From: Ceratotherium simum simum
Taxonomy: Eukaryota > Chordata > Mammalia > Perissodactyla > Rhinocerotidae
DNA length: 64,000 nucleotides
Reading direction: 5' to 3'
NCBI RefSeq assembly: GCF_000283155.1
Contig: NW_004454163.1
Location: forward strand, 18,026,514-18,090,513
The translations under genes were made by a program, and so were the position numbers. Shown in pieces: positions 10,384-22,056 of this stretch; within the stretch, counting starts at the first letter, position 1, and each line of letters begins with the position of its first letter. The notes beneath the pieces were generated by a model. That model searched no databases. It was not told where the DNA came from and saw only the letters and a program-made list of their open reading frames with translations.

Positions 10384-12595
10384 GGGCGGGGGCCTGGTTG
10401 CCAGGCCAAAAGGCAGTACTGAGGAGCCCTCTTATTTCTCCAAGCTATTCTTTAGCATCTCCTTCTGAAATCATGACTCCTTCCTTCCCCACAGGCACAG
10501 CAGCCTCTGCTCACCTCCCTACTCCACACTGGTGTGCCAGCCGCTGTCAGCCCCAGAGTGATCCCCGTTGTGCCCTTGGAGCTGAGAGAGGCTGGGCTGT
10601 AATCTGGCAGCAGCTGGGGAGGAGGCCCCAGTCACGTGTAATCAAAGTTCTGTGGCTGAATGGGTCTCCCTGGGTGTTTTCAAACAGCTTTCCATGCCAG
10701 GCAAACCTTGAGAAATTACCAGCTCCCCATTCCGATTTAAAGAGAGAATGTCCTTGACACTCCCTTCTCCCAGCTTTCCCACAGGAACTGGTAATTGATT
10801 AATCATCATCATCAGATTATCCAAAACAACAAGTCAGAGAACCACTGGGATAAGTAATGTGTGCGGATCTCCCTCTCCTCCTCACCTCCTGCCTCCTCCC
10901 CTTCACCCCTTCCTACTCCCCTCCCCTCTTCCCTCCTTCCCTCTCCCCTTTCCTCTCTCTTTCCTTCCTTTCCCATTTGAAGAATAGAAGAAAAGCAAAA
11001 GGAAAAAGGTAAGAAAACATAAGCACAATTCTTTTAAACGTGGTTGATGGGTCACGGAAGAAAAAGAAAGGAAACCAACACTGATTGAGCGCTTACTAAG
11101 TGGCAGGCCGGGCTGGTGTTCTGCATGCCGCCTCTAGCCCCAATCTGAGCCCTCCAGGTAGATGTTCTCACCTCCTTTCTGTGAACAAAGAAGCAAGGAT
11201 GCTCCAGGAACACGGGGACCCCAATGCTGACAGAAGCCCTGGGTCAGTCGTGTGTCGTGTTGTCCCCCCCAACTCCCAAGGGCAGAGGGCTGGGCATGAA
11301 TGCAGACTGGGAGGGAGCCTGCTGAATCCTTTCCAGCACCGGGAGCTCTGTCTGGAGCAGGAAGTATGGTAGACTGTATCCCCAGGTGTCCATATTGGCA
11401 CATTTTGCTATGTTCTTTCTTGCTCTGCCACCCCTCTTCCCTCAGCTGCTACACCCCCCTCTCCCACAGATGCCAACCTACGTGGGACATCCCAGCCATC
11501 ACGAAATGAAAATGCACTTTTGCATTTCAGCCTGCGGCTCCTATAGGTGTGGTGTTGAAATGGCAAAATGTAAAAGCACTTGCACTAGAACACACACAGA
11601 CTCTGCTGTGCCGATTAAATTAGGAAAACCCATTTTGAGGAGGGAGGCTCTCTCAGCAACAGCAGAGAAGTGTGGGTTCAAGTTCTGGCCCCCGAGTGTG
11701 ACAAGAAGGCCTCAATGGCTATATCCGCTGTGAGGGAGAGGAGACCAAGACTATCCTTGATCCTCGCTGATGAAGCAGACTGCTCTGGAAGGGAGTTTTG
11801 AAGGTTTCACAGGCTTGGGGAGGGTGAAGCTGTGCACGAACGTTTACTAGAGCTGCAGAGGTCTGAGGGGTCAGAAGAAAAACTGCCAGCATGAGCTTCG
11901 TCTAAATAGACTTCTGCTCCCAGTGGTCCTGCGTCATTCTGGGCCTTGGCTTCGAAGAGGACAGGGCTGTGCGGTGGCCGGCAGATCGCAGGTCTAGTCC
12001 TGACTTGGCCGGAGCTCACCTGTGGCCTTGTCCTCACTGTTCTGTCTCACTTTGAGCTTCGGGCCCCTCATCTGCAAAATACCGCATGGATACGTGGCAT
12101 GTTTTGAGGCCACCCCACATTATTGGAGCTCTTCTCTTTGGAGAATTCACATCATGAATCCTTCCTTCTCAAGGGACAAGCCAGAAGCTTACCTTCCCAG
12201 TCAGCCTGCAAGTAGCTGGTAGCGTGGGCCTTGGGCTCTTCCAATCAGATGCACGAGTGCTAGAGCAACGCCAGGAGTCCAGACGTGTGGAATCAGTCTT
12301 CTGGGGAGAATGGTGGTAGGGAGTGGGCCACAGGGTAGAGTCCCAGCGTCCTGGGCCTGGTGTTAGAGGGTGAGCTGTGGAGTCTGTGCCTCCCAGCAGC
12401 AGCAGTATTCAAATCTCTGTTGGAGCAATCTGCTCCAGTGTGGTTTGGGGTTGTTCCTGGGTTCCTGGCTTCTAGGTCATGGACTTTGTGCAAATTAGAC
12501 AAGGGCACCCCTTCCAGACACTTCACTGCCATCTGCTGGGAGATTGCTATGACATACAAATCTAGTGTATATTATAACAAATAGACAAATCTGTC
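10384..12595. other. Intergenic sequence with a pyrimidine tract and a MIR fragment
   Basis: Mostly unique DNA with no gene recognised. Bases 10870-10978 are a C/T-rich tract, followed at once (10979-11015) by a purine-rich stretch. Around 11075-11210 a worn MIR is visible on the minus strand ('ctgattgagcgcttactaag'). Confidence 0.5.
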
Positions 12596-12599
12596 TAGG

Positions 12600-12785
12600 C
12601 TGTGAATGGCGCCCCTTCAAAGTGGTATTGGGCAGTGTGCAATCTGCACGATTTTTCTTGGTGGCTCTGCAAGCCTGACTCTTTGGCTCTTGTGGAGATT
12701 CTGCCAGACTTAATTTCCTTTAATAAATGCCTTTTCTACTTAAGCTACCTAGAATGGATTCTGGTGTTTAACTAAAAACCATGGC
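12600..12785 (+). mobile_element. Probable retroviral LTR 3' fragment
   Basis: The end of this stretch has the form of an old ERV LTR 3' end: 'ggctctgcaagcctgactctt', then 'cctttaataaatgccttttc' (an AATAAA polyadenylation signal), then 'gaatggattctggtgtttaac' and 'taaaaacc'. No 5' half or internal region is recognisable. The family is not assigned. Confidence 0.5.
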
Positions 12786-14660
12786 TGATGCAAATAGGGC
12801 TAATGACATGTGCCTCATAGGGCTAAAAACCAGCTGACCAATGGAGGTAAGAGTCCTCTGAGAAGGCAGAAAGCACTTATGTTACTCAGAGGTTTGTGCT
12901 TAATTTACTAATTTTTAGAGGAACATGGGAAAAGGGTCTGATTCACTCTGTCTTCCTTCCTTATTCCAGAAACCTATTTGTTTATTCTTTTGTTTTTGTC
13001 GTCAGGGTCAGAGTTCACGGTTAAATGGAGGAACCACAGGGATGAAAATGAGAGTGTGCATTATAAATATTCCAGCAGGGAGACTCGTGGGGAAAATGGC
13101 CCTGCCGGGTCTTGTTCATGCACTGCTGTGTCTCCTATTGTTACCAGGAGGGATGACATCAGCCTGTGTATCATTTGTCTGGTAATTCTGTATGTGTGTG
13201 CACACACGTCTGGCTGCAGATCAAGTGATCGGTTTCCAGGTCTTCAGGGATTGTCCAGATTTGAGATGTTTGGTCCTTATTTGTCAGTCCACTTCTGGGC
13301 CCATGTTTTTTGGGTGAGGCCTTGTGGGCGCTGCCCCTCCAGGGCACGGCAGCCCCTACCCAGGATGTGGCAAGGAGGGAAAATGAGCAGGGAATTCTCC
13401 CCTCAGTTGCTGGAAATGCGTGTTTGACTCCGTCCTCAGTCCCTGGAACCTGAAAGGAGGGAAAGAGGCTATTTGCTTGCTTCTCACATCCCCCCTCGCC
13501 TCCTGCGCCCCAAGCAGGATGGGGGAGAGGTGGGCAGGGCTGGGAGGCCCGGGCAGGCTGATAATTGTCCACTGGTGTGATTTCAAGGCCGCCTGTCCAG
13601 ATCAGCCACCCTTGTTTGCTGCTTGAGGCCTGACCTCGCTTTGCTCGGGGCCTTTCTTTCCCCCTGGGAGGAGGAGCAGGGGGCTGCAAAGGCCAGGAGA
13701 GGGAGCCTGTGAGTCACATTCATCCCCAGTGGCTCCTATCAGAGGTTGGACAGAGGGGAGGGCAGAGAGAAGAGAGGGCGCCCAGATCTTGAAGGGTGTT
13801 TGGGGTAGGAAGGGGCACCAGGAGAAAGGAGGAGGAGGAGGACACTGGCGGGGTTGGGAGGTGTGGTCATTGGCTATAAACATCCTTCATTCCAGGATTT
13901 CCCAGGTCCCTGGAGAGGCCTCTGACCCTCTGCCTGCAGGATGCATTTCCCTCCTGTAGGGCCTCCTGACTCTCCTGAGTGACAGACTTTTCAGACTAGA
14001 GAACCTGTGCCCATGAGGCCTCCCTGCCCCCGCTTCTCGCTTCCCTTATGAAGCCCTAGCGCCACCTGGCTTTCAGAAGGGGAAGTGCATGCGAGGGGAA
14101 CACCCAGTTGGCCCCTGGGTTCTGTAAATGCTAAGTTGCCTGGTCTGCAGTAAGCTCAGAGGACCCTCAGGAGGAAGAGCTGGCAAGGTTCCAGGAGAGT
14201 AGGAACAGGGTCTGTGAAGAGGTTTGTCGGGATGTGGCGTGGACCTCTGCAGCCCTGCAAATAGGGACCTTTGTTCTCCTTAAGGGCAGGCCCTGGGGTC
14301 AGATAACAGCCTAAGAGGAGTGACAGTCTCACTTCCTGTTGGTTCATCACTGTCCTCCTGTCACATATCTGGGACCTCAAAATAAGAGTCAGGGTCTTTT
14401 CTACACGGAGTCCTGTTTCTCCGGCCCCAAGTTACTGTAGGTCAGCGGCGGGAGGGCCGGGGGACATGCAGCCGTAGGCCACCAGGGTGGGTTCTGCGCA
14501 CTTGTCCCATCTCATCTTTTTCACTTGTCACCCACTATCCCTGGCACAGTCCTTCCTCCATGGTCACATGAGAATATATATTCTCCTTTTCACAAATCAG
14601 ATGGAAGGGGCCCAAGGGATGGACCATCTGGAAAGCCCTCCTTCCTTGCAGGAATTACCT
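12786..14660. other. Unique intergenic sequence
   Basis: No gene or clear named repeat. A TGTGTGCACACA palindrome lies near 13196. The 13.2-13.9 kb part is GC-rich, with long open frames on both strands that share no family motif and are best explained by composition. Confidence 0.4.
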
Positions 14661-14910
14661 CATTCTTGAAAGGTGATGTTGAACCCTTCCATTGACTGAG
14701 AGCTCACTCCATCACAAAGGATCTCATTCCTCTTTAGGACAAGTCTAGATGTTAGGAAGTTATCTTCCTTCATTCAGGCACCCACCTGCCCCCTGGATTC
14801 CCTCTCCTATTAGTTTGAGTTGGCCAAACTTTTGGTAAAATCCTTCCTCTACCTGACAGACCTTTAGAAGTTCCAAGGCCTGTTCTACTGTACCCATTAA
14901 GCCTTCTTCT
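14661..14910 (+). mobile_element. Ancient interspersed repeat, family not named
   Basis: The run of motifs 'gagctcactccatcacaaag', 'gatgttaggaagttatcttcc', 'cctacctgacagacctttag'-like and 'ccttcttctccaggttaaga' follows the order of a dispersed mammalian repeat I recognise but cannot name with confidence. It is heavily diverged and non-coding. Confidence 0.5.
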
Positions 14911-16530
14911 CCAGGTTAAGATGCACGTGTTTCTTTGGCCTGCTCTCAATGGCCTCCTTCTCCTACCTCTCCCTTCTTCCTTTGCTGTCTGCACCCCAAC
15001 TCCCTTAGCACACTGGGGCCTGAGGGAGCAGGCCACGCCTGGCGGAAATCCATGGAAAACCCACCTGGCCAGGACTAGAGGGGATTTTACTCACACGAGG
15101 AGTTCAGGAGCACCCAGGGCTCAGGCCCCATTGGGCCCAGTTCCCTATCCCTTCGCCATGTTCACCTGTGGCCCTCAGTGGACACTCACCCCCAGAGTGA
15201 GGACCCAATGATCCTAGAATGCTCGAACTGCATTTCTTGACCAGTAGCTGGCCTTGTATTTCTTGCATTGGGCTATGCTTACCCCCAAGCCCTCAGCCAC
15301 GAGTTCGGGCCTCTTAAAGCTGGAGGGTGGCCAAGGAACACTCTGACTTTACCAGAAGATTCTGGGGAAAAGGCTAGTAATGGAACTGGCAGGTAGTTCA
15401 AGATGATATTTTTATCTTAAGACCAGTGCATACATATTATGTAATAGAATGTAGAAGCATGAATTTCAAAGCCATAATATGAGACTTCAGAGGTGTTTTA
15501 CACCACAGGATGGTTGCTTCCAGCTATTCCTTTAGAGTTCAGTCCCCACTCCCTCAACTGGCTGGCCCCCTCTGCTGAGGGGTATTTGGGTAAAGAACTT
15601 GGAGAAGCTCTGATGTATTCAATCTCCTTTGTTATTAGAAGTGAGGAAAGTGAAGACGAGAGTAGAGAAGTGATTAGTCTAAGGACACACAGCTCAGAGT
15701 CCAGATTTGAAACTCAGATCTGTTCCTTCCTCTGTACCAAGAAATGCTGCATTAGGTTTATAAGAACGCTTATCATGGCAAGAAAGGGGATCAAAGACAG
15801 AAAAGGGGCTTTGTGTTAACCCTTGGTTATCCAGAAAAATGCAGTTCAAAGTCCGTGCTTGGGGTTGAGTAGAGTTGACCTACTTCAGAGATAGAAGTGT
15901 ATTTTCTTACATTTTTCAGGGTCTAGTGTTCCCTGGTTGGGAAAGAGGCTCAGGTGAAAAAGAAAGACGTCCAAATCCAGTGCCAAGGAATGAGAGGAAG
16001 AAGTCCAAGGTGGTGGCAAGGCCAGCTGGAGGCCGCTTTGGATGCCAAGCCAGGGAACTGGTAGGGCTGGCTGTGTTAAAATGGTCAGACACCCCTGGAC
16101 TTTCCCGTGCTCACACACCACAGGCTGTACCTGCACATGTGTACACACACACACGCACAAACACCTCGCACTCAGGCTCATAGATGCCCAAAGATTATGA
16201 TCAAGTGGTTCCTCACAAAGCTGAAATAGGAGACCACTGAAGGATGGAATCCTGGCCTCCCCACCACACAACCCCCCACTGACAACTGAAATGAGAATTG
16301 GAAGGGGGAAGTCAACCTTAACCAGGGAATTGAGCAAGCATAGCTATTTTGTGCTCAAAACGCTGTCCTTCAAATTATTAAATAAGGGTCAAAGTTTTGT
16401 GTTTTTTATAAAGGTGTCATTGACATTATTGTAAGTTTGTGACACCCAGTCATCAGAACCTGAAGCAATGAGCATCTACAGGTTGACTTGTTGCTGTCGC
16501 CTCTCACAGAAGTGCAACTCTCAATATAAC
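14911..16530. other. Flank just downstream of ZBTB7C
   Basis: No gene is recognised. A diverged MIR on the minus strand is visible at about 15640-15745 ('gattagtctaaggacacacag'). A short CA-rich run lies at 16141-16165. The part next to 16500 is AT-rich and may include sequence needed for 3'-end formation of ZBTB7C. Confidence 0.45.
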
Positions 16531-16534
16531 TTAA

Positions 16535-18841
16535 TCAAGTCAATTAATACTGTTTAATAAATAGGCCAGAAAATTAGCTGAGAATTTTTCTTGGCGGGAT
16601 GCGGCGTGCGACCAAAGTTATGGAAGATTGTCCCTTGAATCACTAAGGCAAACTTTGTTGAGTGTCATTTCACATAAAGCAATCACATAAAAAAAGAGTT
16701 ATAAATAGAAAAAATTCCAAAGTTCTCCCACAGACAGACAGGGAAATTGAAACATCAAAAAAAAAAAAAAAAGGGGGAACAAAATAAAACACAACCACCC
16801 CTTTGCCCACAACCCATTTGCTTCAAGTTCTTCTGATCATACAGTACTCAACATCTTTGGATATCTTACAACGTACAACTCCACACTGCAGCCAAGACAA
16901 AGCAAAAAGAACTAACCAGTCGTCTGAAAAACTGAGTTTATAAGAAGTCATTATCTTTACAAAATAAAAACAAAAGCCCCGACACCACTGGATTCCAATT
17001 GGTTCATTTTTCCTCGTTTCCTTTTAAAGTTCAGGTCAGCCCCAGTCCCTTGGCTGACGGGGGGACCACAGGTATGTTGGCTGGTGTGTTCCAGAAGCAA
17101 GTGTCTGAAATGGAGACAGGAATCCAAGAGGCGGCTGCCTAGGTAGATGACTCCTGAAGACAAGAGGTGTCAGAAGCAAGTCCCTCTGGCTGGAACAGCA
17201 TCTGGTGGTGTGTGGAGGCAGGGGGTCTGTCCTGGGAGCTGGGAGAGTGACAGAGTCTGTGGTCTTCTATGGCCTTTTTGTTTTTTTATGTTTGCTCAGG
17301 AAGAAGCCAAGGCGACCGGAAGAGCCGAAGTCTCTTGCACCCACAGCTCCGGGATCGGGGACACCAGCCCTGGGCACCCTTGCTGATGAATGCTCCTCCT
17401 TTCCAGGCTACTGAGACACAAAAGCGGACTCAGCAAGACAAGGGAGGGAAGGGCCAGAGAGGGGGAGAAGATCAGGAAGGCACTGGGCCAGCGGAGCTGT
17501 CTTCCTTCTCAGGACCTGCTACAGACTCAAGAACCAGGGAGAGTGTGTGGACGCACCAACCCACAGAACCCTTGAAACCCATGTTGGAGCCAAGACTCCA
17601 CCTCCCACACTGAAGGGAGCCGCACACGCCAACTTCAGCCCCGGAGCGGGCATGGAGGGGTTGAGGGTGTTCAGACACAGCAAAGGGGGCAGTCGCCAGC
17701 CACGCCAAGGCCCTGAGAAACCGACAACTGGAAAAGCAACCTAGAACCCCCGGGGGAACCAGGTGCTTTGTCTGTTTCTGGAATCACGGTGGAGGACAAT
17801 TTCCAGGTGTTAAGAGGTGGCCCCCGTCCCTTCTATGTTGGCCCCAGGAGTCCCAAGAGACTCTGTGCAGCATTGGAGGGGGCATGTGGAGGTGGGGTAC
17901 ATGCTAACTAGTCATCCCCAGGGGCCCAGACATGCACAGCAGCCTGCCCGGGAGGAGGGTGGTGGGCACGAAGCTGCAGTGGGCTGTGGAGAAGCACTAC
18001 CTCAGCTCTGTCTCTGTCATCCTATCTCATTTCTCACCTCATCCTGGCCTCATTTCTCACCTGTGCTAACACAGAGGTGGATGTGATACAACGAAATCTG
18101 GTAAGACAGACGGTTTCCAGCAGGGACTTCAGGAGTGGAAAGCTCCTACCCTCTCAAGAATTCTCTGTGGAGGGATAGGCGTGTATATGTGTGTGGGTGG
18201 GTGGGAGAGGGGAAACTAAATTACCAGCCCCCTTCATAGCAGGGTGAACTGGGGTACGGAGGGCTGACCTGTCCAAGGTCACAGCGCAGTGAGGGAAAAA
18301 TGGGCCCAGACTCTGGGAGACTCACTCCTGGCTCCGGAGGCCTCTCTGCCTACAGGGTGTTTCCCATAAGGATCCCAGGATTGCTGGAGACAGGAATACT
18401 CATCAGAGCAGTGTCCCTAGGGCCTCTGCCATAGGGTGCGGCTCAATCAGGCTGTGTGCCCCAGGACCCTACCCTCATCCCTGCTCCATTTGGTTTGCCT
18501 CTGGCCCAGTCACCCCCCTCCATCTAGCGCCACACAGCTCCTAAGTGCTCCTGGGCACCACTGTGTGGCCTCCTCTGTGGCATGGGCCCATGTGACTGTC
18601 TGTGTGAGAGCCAGGGAGACAGCCAGGGAGAGGCCACGCCCTTTGGGAGGGGAAGCCCATCTCATACACCAGCAAAAGGGACGCAGCAGCCTCAGGAGGC
18701 CCGGAGGATACCATTGCTGCTAACATTTCTTTTCGTTTTCCCATTGCGATTTGAATTACAAAGTTCAGAACCACTGGGTGGGGCAGGGTGGGCCTGGTGG
18801 GAGAGGGGACAGGGCTGCTGGACGGGGTGACAAGGACCAGC
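16535..18841 (-). other. ZBTB7C: Inferred ZBTB7C 3' untranslated region
   Basis: This is the sequence from the ZBTB7C stop codon to the first plausible 3' end. I see no AATAAA on the transcribed strand across it. The best signal is ATTAAA at 16558-16553, inside an AU-rich context (TATTTATTAAAC) that also holds an AUUUA-type motif. Cleavage would fall near 16530-16540. The interval holds little that looks like repeats, which fits a constrained UTR. It also holds a long A run at 16756-16772 (a U run in the transcript). The exact end is inferred and no transcript evidence is available. Confidence 0.55.
16553..16558 (-). terminator. Candidate polyadenylation signal ATTAAA
   Basis: The minus strand reads TATTTATTAAACAG here. 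ATTAAA is the commonest variant of AATAAA, and it sits about 2.3 kb past the stop codon. It is the only good hexamer I found in the 3' flank. Confidence 0.45.
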
Positions 18842-19493
18842 CTAGTTGTTGGCTTCAGACATGGAGGCCACGTGGTTGAGGCCGGCGAGCCCGGGCAGGC
18901 CGGCCAGGCCCGCGGCCCACGGGTCGGGCAGCGGGAAGTAGGGCCGCGCTGCGGCCACGTTCTCGGCCAGCGCGAAGGCCAACAGGCCGCCCGCGTTCCT
19001 CTCGGCCTCCAGCTGCGCGCGCCCGAACAGCTTCATCTGCGTCTCCTCGAACTGCCGCTCCAGCTCCTGCAGGCTCAGCGCGCCCTTGGGCGCCGCCAGG
19101 AAGTGCTTGGCGGGGCTGGGGCCCGGGAGGCACATGGCGGCCCCACCCAGGTGGCCGCCCACCTCGCCCAGCGCGGGCGGCATCACGAAGGCCGCCTTCT
19201 CGGGCGCCGGGCCTCCGGGCCCGAAGAGCAGGCTGGCGGCCCTCCAGGCGGCGGGCTTGCGGCCGCGCCGGGGCCGCGCCATGCGGCAGCTCTGGCGCTT
19301 GATGTGGCGGTGCAGGTGGTCGGAGCGCGTGAAGCTCTTGTAGCAGAACTCGCACTGGTAGGGCCGCACGCCCGTGTGGATGCGCATGTGGTTCTTGAGG
19401 TCGTAGTTGTGCACGAACTTGGCATTGCAGTGGATGCACAGGTAGGGCCGCTCCCCCGTGTGCTTCCGCATATGGATCTTCAGCTTGTCCTGC
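18842..19493 (-). CDS. ZBTB7C: ZBTB7C, last coding exon (codons 404-620)
   Basis: The exon starts after the acceptor CTGCATTGCAG and supplies the last base of codon 404. It then reads [16 protein letters not shown] and ends ...SMSEANN-stop (TAG at 18844-18842). It holds the second half of zinc finger 2 (His411, His415), finger 3 (Cys423, Cys426, His439, His443) and finger 4 (Cys451, Cys454, His467, Cys473). Finger 4 is of atypical C2HC form. A basic stretch, ARPRRGRKP (476-484), follows and could be a nuclear localisation signal. The C-terminal part is Ala/Gly/Pro-rich, with one amphipathic helix around [20 protein letters not shown]. Joined with the exon at 30216-31426 it gives exactly 1863 coding bases (620 residues plus stop), very close to the known mammalian protein length. 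The exon is dense in CpG, unlike the surrounding DNA. ZBTB7C is a nuclear DNA-binding repressor; published roles include CDKN1A repression and lipogenic and gluconeogenic gene control. Confidence 0.97.
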
Positions 19494-20197
19494 CTGCAAT
19501 GCAGAGCTGGGAGTCAGTCCCCCCACGGAACACCAGGAGCCATTCCTAACCCTCGGCTCCCTCTTCCTCCCAGAACCTGCTAGGGCTCCCTATTGCCGTG
19601 GTGTCAAACCCCGGGAATGGCACCCATGCTGGGAGTCACCTTCAATGGCTGCCTCACCCCAACAGGTGTGGCTGCTCACCTGGATTAGAGGGCTGGAGAA
19701 GGAGCAGTGTCCTGAAAGGCCTCCTGCACTCCAGAACTCCTTTTACACATCAGCTCGGAGCAATGAAGGTCCTACTCTTCAGGGGCCTGGCTCACAGACT
19801 GGGAAATAGACTTGCTGGGGACATAGGCCCCTGAAAGTCAGCAGTCTGTCCTTAGTCCTCCGATGGAGCAGCAACTTCTGATACTGCATTGCACCTTAAT
19901 CTCGTGCCCACTCTCTCCAAGCAACAGTCTTCCCTCCCGGTTCATCCTGTGCTTTTGCCCAGAGCCCCTGGTCCCATCCCAGCTCCTGGGCTGTTGAGAT
20001 CTGTCTGTCCTCAGCGCTAATCTGGGAGGTTTCAGAGCCCAGCACACCTTGTTCACGTCTCCTGCACTGTGGTTTCTTATCCCAAGCCCTGGGCTCTCCT
20101 TTTCGGAGGATTCCAGGGTTCACAAAAGAGCCAGGTGCAACAAGAATGCAGCCTAATCTGGGGCAAAGCTTTTCAGGATTTAAGCGGTATTATTCAG

Positions 20198-20405
20198 AGG
20201 TAAGGTATGGTGTAGGCGTGGGGCTCCCACTGGGGGTGAGGGAGCCCCTGCTCCAGCTGCAGACTCACCACTAACATACTGGGTGACCTTAGGAAGTTAC
20301 TTAACCTCTCTGCACAGAGCTGAACCTAGCACTAGACATCAGTTCCTATTGTCCAGGGCTGATGGGAAGAATCTGGGTTTGTGTTGAGCAAGATTCAACA
20401 CACCT
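20198..20405 (+). repeat. Duplicated 0.2-kb segment, copy A (contains a MIR core)
   Basis: Pairs with 22057-22265 over its full length. Shared blocks include AAGGTATGGTGT, GGAGCCCCTG, AGCTGCAGAC, AAGTTACTTAACCTCTCT, TTCCTATTGTCCAGGGCTGA and the final CACCT. The middle (GTTACTTAACCTCTCTG) is a MIR motif. The shared flanks on both sides are not part of the MIR consensus, so the likeness comes from duplication of a longer segment. Identity is roughly four in five by eye. Confidence 0.8.
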
Positions 20406-21223
20406 CCTGGTGGTCTTGAAAGGAAAACGGATATCACGGAGTTGTTTTCCCAAAGACTGAGCGCTGGGTGAACCAGCTGAAGGAGCCTTTCAGCCTGGCT
20501 GAGGTGGAGTCAGCTGTGCTGCAAGAACTCTCAGGATCCTTCTACAGCCTTCCGTAGCCAGGCCCGGCAGGCCGGGAAGCTCTGTGTCCCGTCTCCCACC
20601 CCGCAGGTGTGGCTTGGGTGGAGTGTCTGCCTGTAATTTTTGGCTCGGGTTTGAGGTTGGAGCAGATGTGGAGCCCTGATGTCCTCCCTAGAATGGCCGG
20701 ATTTAAACCATGCTCAACATAACCCCAGGACAGTTGGAGCATGTCCTGGTCGCCTGGTGTCCCCTGGCCGCTAGAGGTCTCTCTGACTCTCATTTTCAGG
20801 CTGATTCTCCAGGGCTGGGGCAGGAGAGAAAAGGATGTTTGTGTGTACAGTGGCAGGGGCCAGGAGAGGAGGACCAGAAAGGACAGCTCTGCCCCGCACA
20901 CCTGTGCTCAAGGGAAGGCTGGAGGGCACCTGGGGGGTGGAGATGGGGGTGGGGAGTGGGATGGACCCGGTGGGGGTGGGGTAAGGAAGTGCTGCTGCCC
21001 AAGCTGGCTGGTGTCCTGGCACACCAGACCCTCCTCTCTTCCACATCCTCCTGCCCCTGCCCCTCCCACAACCCACCTGCCGACTCCAGGCTGCATAGTA
21101 CCCTACTGTGACATCCCATACCCCCTCCTCCTGCCAGCAGGCTGCCCTTATGGTATCTGTAACCCACATTTCATCCAGGTGATAGGTTTTGGAGTAGGAA
21201 AAGGTCTTAGAGAGCACCCAGGC

Positions 21224-21409
21224 CAGTGGTTCTCAAACTCAAGCATGCATCACAACCGTTATCAGGGCTTGATGAGACCGAGGGCTGCGCCCACACTCGG
21301 AGATTCTAACGCAGCAGGTCTGGGGAAGAAGGGCAGAGAATTTGCATTTCTAACAAGTTGCCAGTTGCTGCTGATGCTGCCTGTCCACGGACCACTTTGA
21401 GAACCACTG
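21224..21409 (-). mobile_element. MER5A (hAT-Charlie MITE), full length
   Basis: Ends are perfect inverted repeats: CAGTGGTTCTCAAA at the left and TTTGAGAACCACTG at the right. The 186-bp body matches MER5A read on the minus strand ('gcatttctaacaagttgcca'). An 8-bp duplication with two mismatches flanks it (ACCCAGGC and GCCTAGGC), as expected for a hAT element. Non-coding. Confidence 0.93.
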
Positions 21410-21413
21410 GCCT

Positions 21414-21570
21414 AGGCTAGTCCTTCATTCTGCAGATGGGCAAACTGAGGCCCAGGGAGGGGAACTGGCCGAGGTCACCCAGAGGGTAATGGCAGAGCTG
21501 GGATTAGAACTCAGGCCTGTTGGCTCCTGGCCCAGGCCTCTTTCCTCACCACTGTAGGGGTCGGGGGATA
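21414..21570 (-). mobile_element. MIR SINE
   Basis: Clear reversed core: 'gatgggcaaactgaggccc', 'gaggtcacccagagggtaatg', 'gctgggattagaactcag'. It directly adjoins the MER5A. Confidence 0.85.
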
Positions 21571-22056
21571 GGGCTGTCTGCACCCCTATAGTGATGCTAT
21601 ATGGTCCTGACGAGTATGGGATTTCACACATTCACTCAGGCTCTGATGGAAACACTGATGTGAGGTGGTCAGCTAGGCTCACTCACCAGGGCCTGGAGGA
21701 GGGCTCAGCTCAGAGTCATCAGTGGGGCTTTAAATCCATCAGCTCATTTAAATTCCTCACCACAACCTTATAAGGCAGATTTTAAAAAATTCACTATTAC
21801 ATATAATTGACCCCGAGGCTCACCCTCAAATAATGGACAATGCAAACGGTAAATCTTCAAATATCAAGGGCCTATTATAAATACCCACCTCTTCTTCCAA
21901 GCTTTTCATTAAGGCATCTAAAATAAATAACATTTCAGCGTCAATTGGCCCGAGTGTAAGTAGTGCTGAGAACATGACTATAACTTCCTTTTATTGAGCA
22001 CCTGCTATGGGCAGGTGAATACACCTTTTCAATGGCCCTGGAAGGTCCTTATTTAC

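Noticed and set aside
18788..19549. Plus-strand open frame of 253 codons across the last ZBTB7C exon
   Set aside because: It is the antisense reading of a GC-rich, stop-poor coding exon. It has no domain, no splice support and low-complexity Ala/Gly/Leu/Arg composition.
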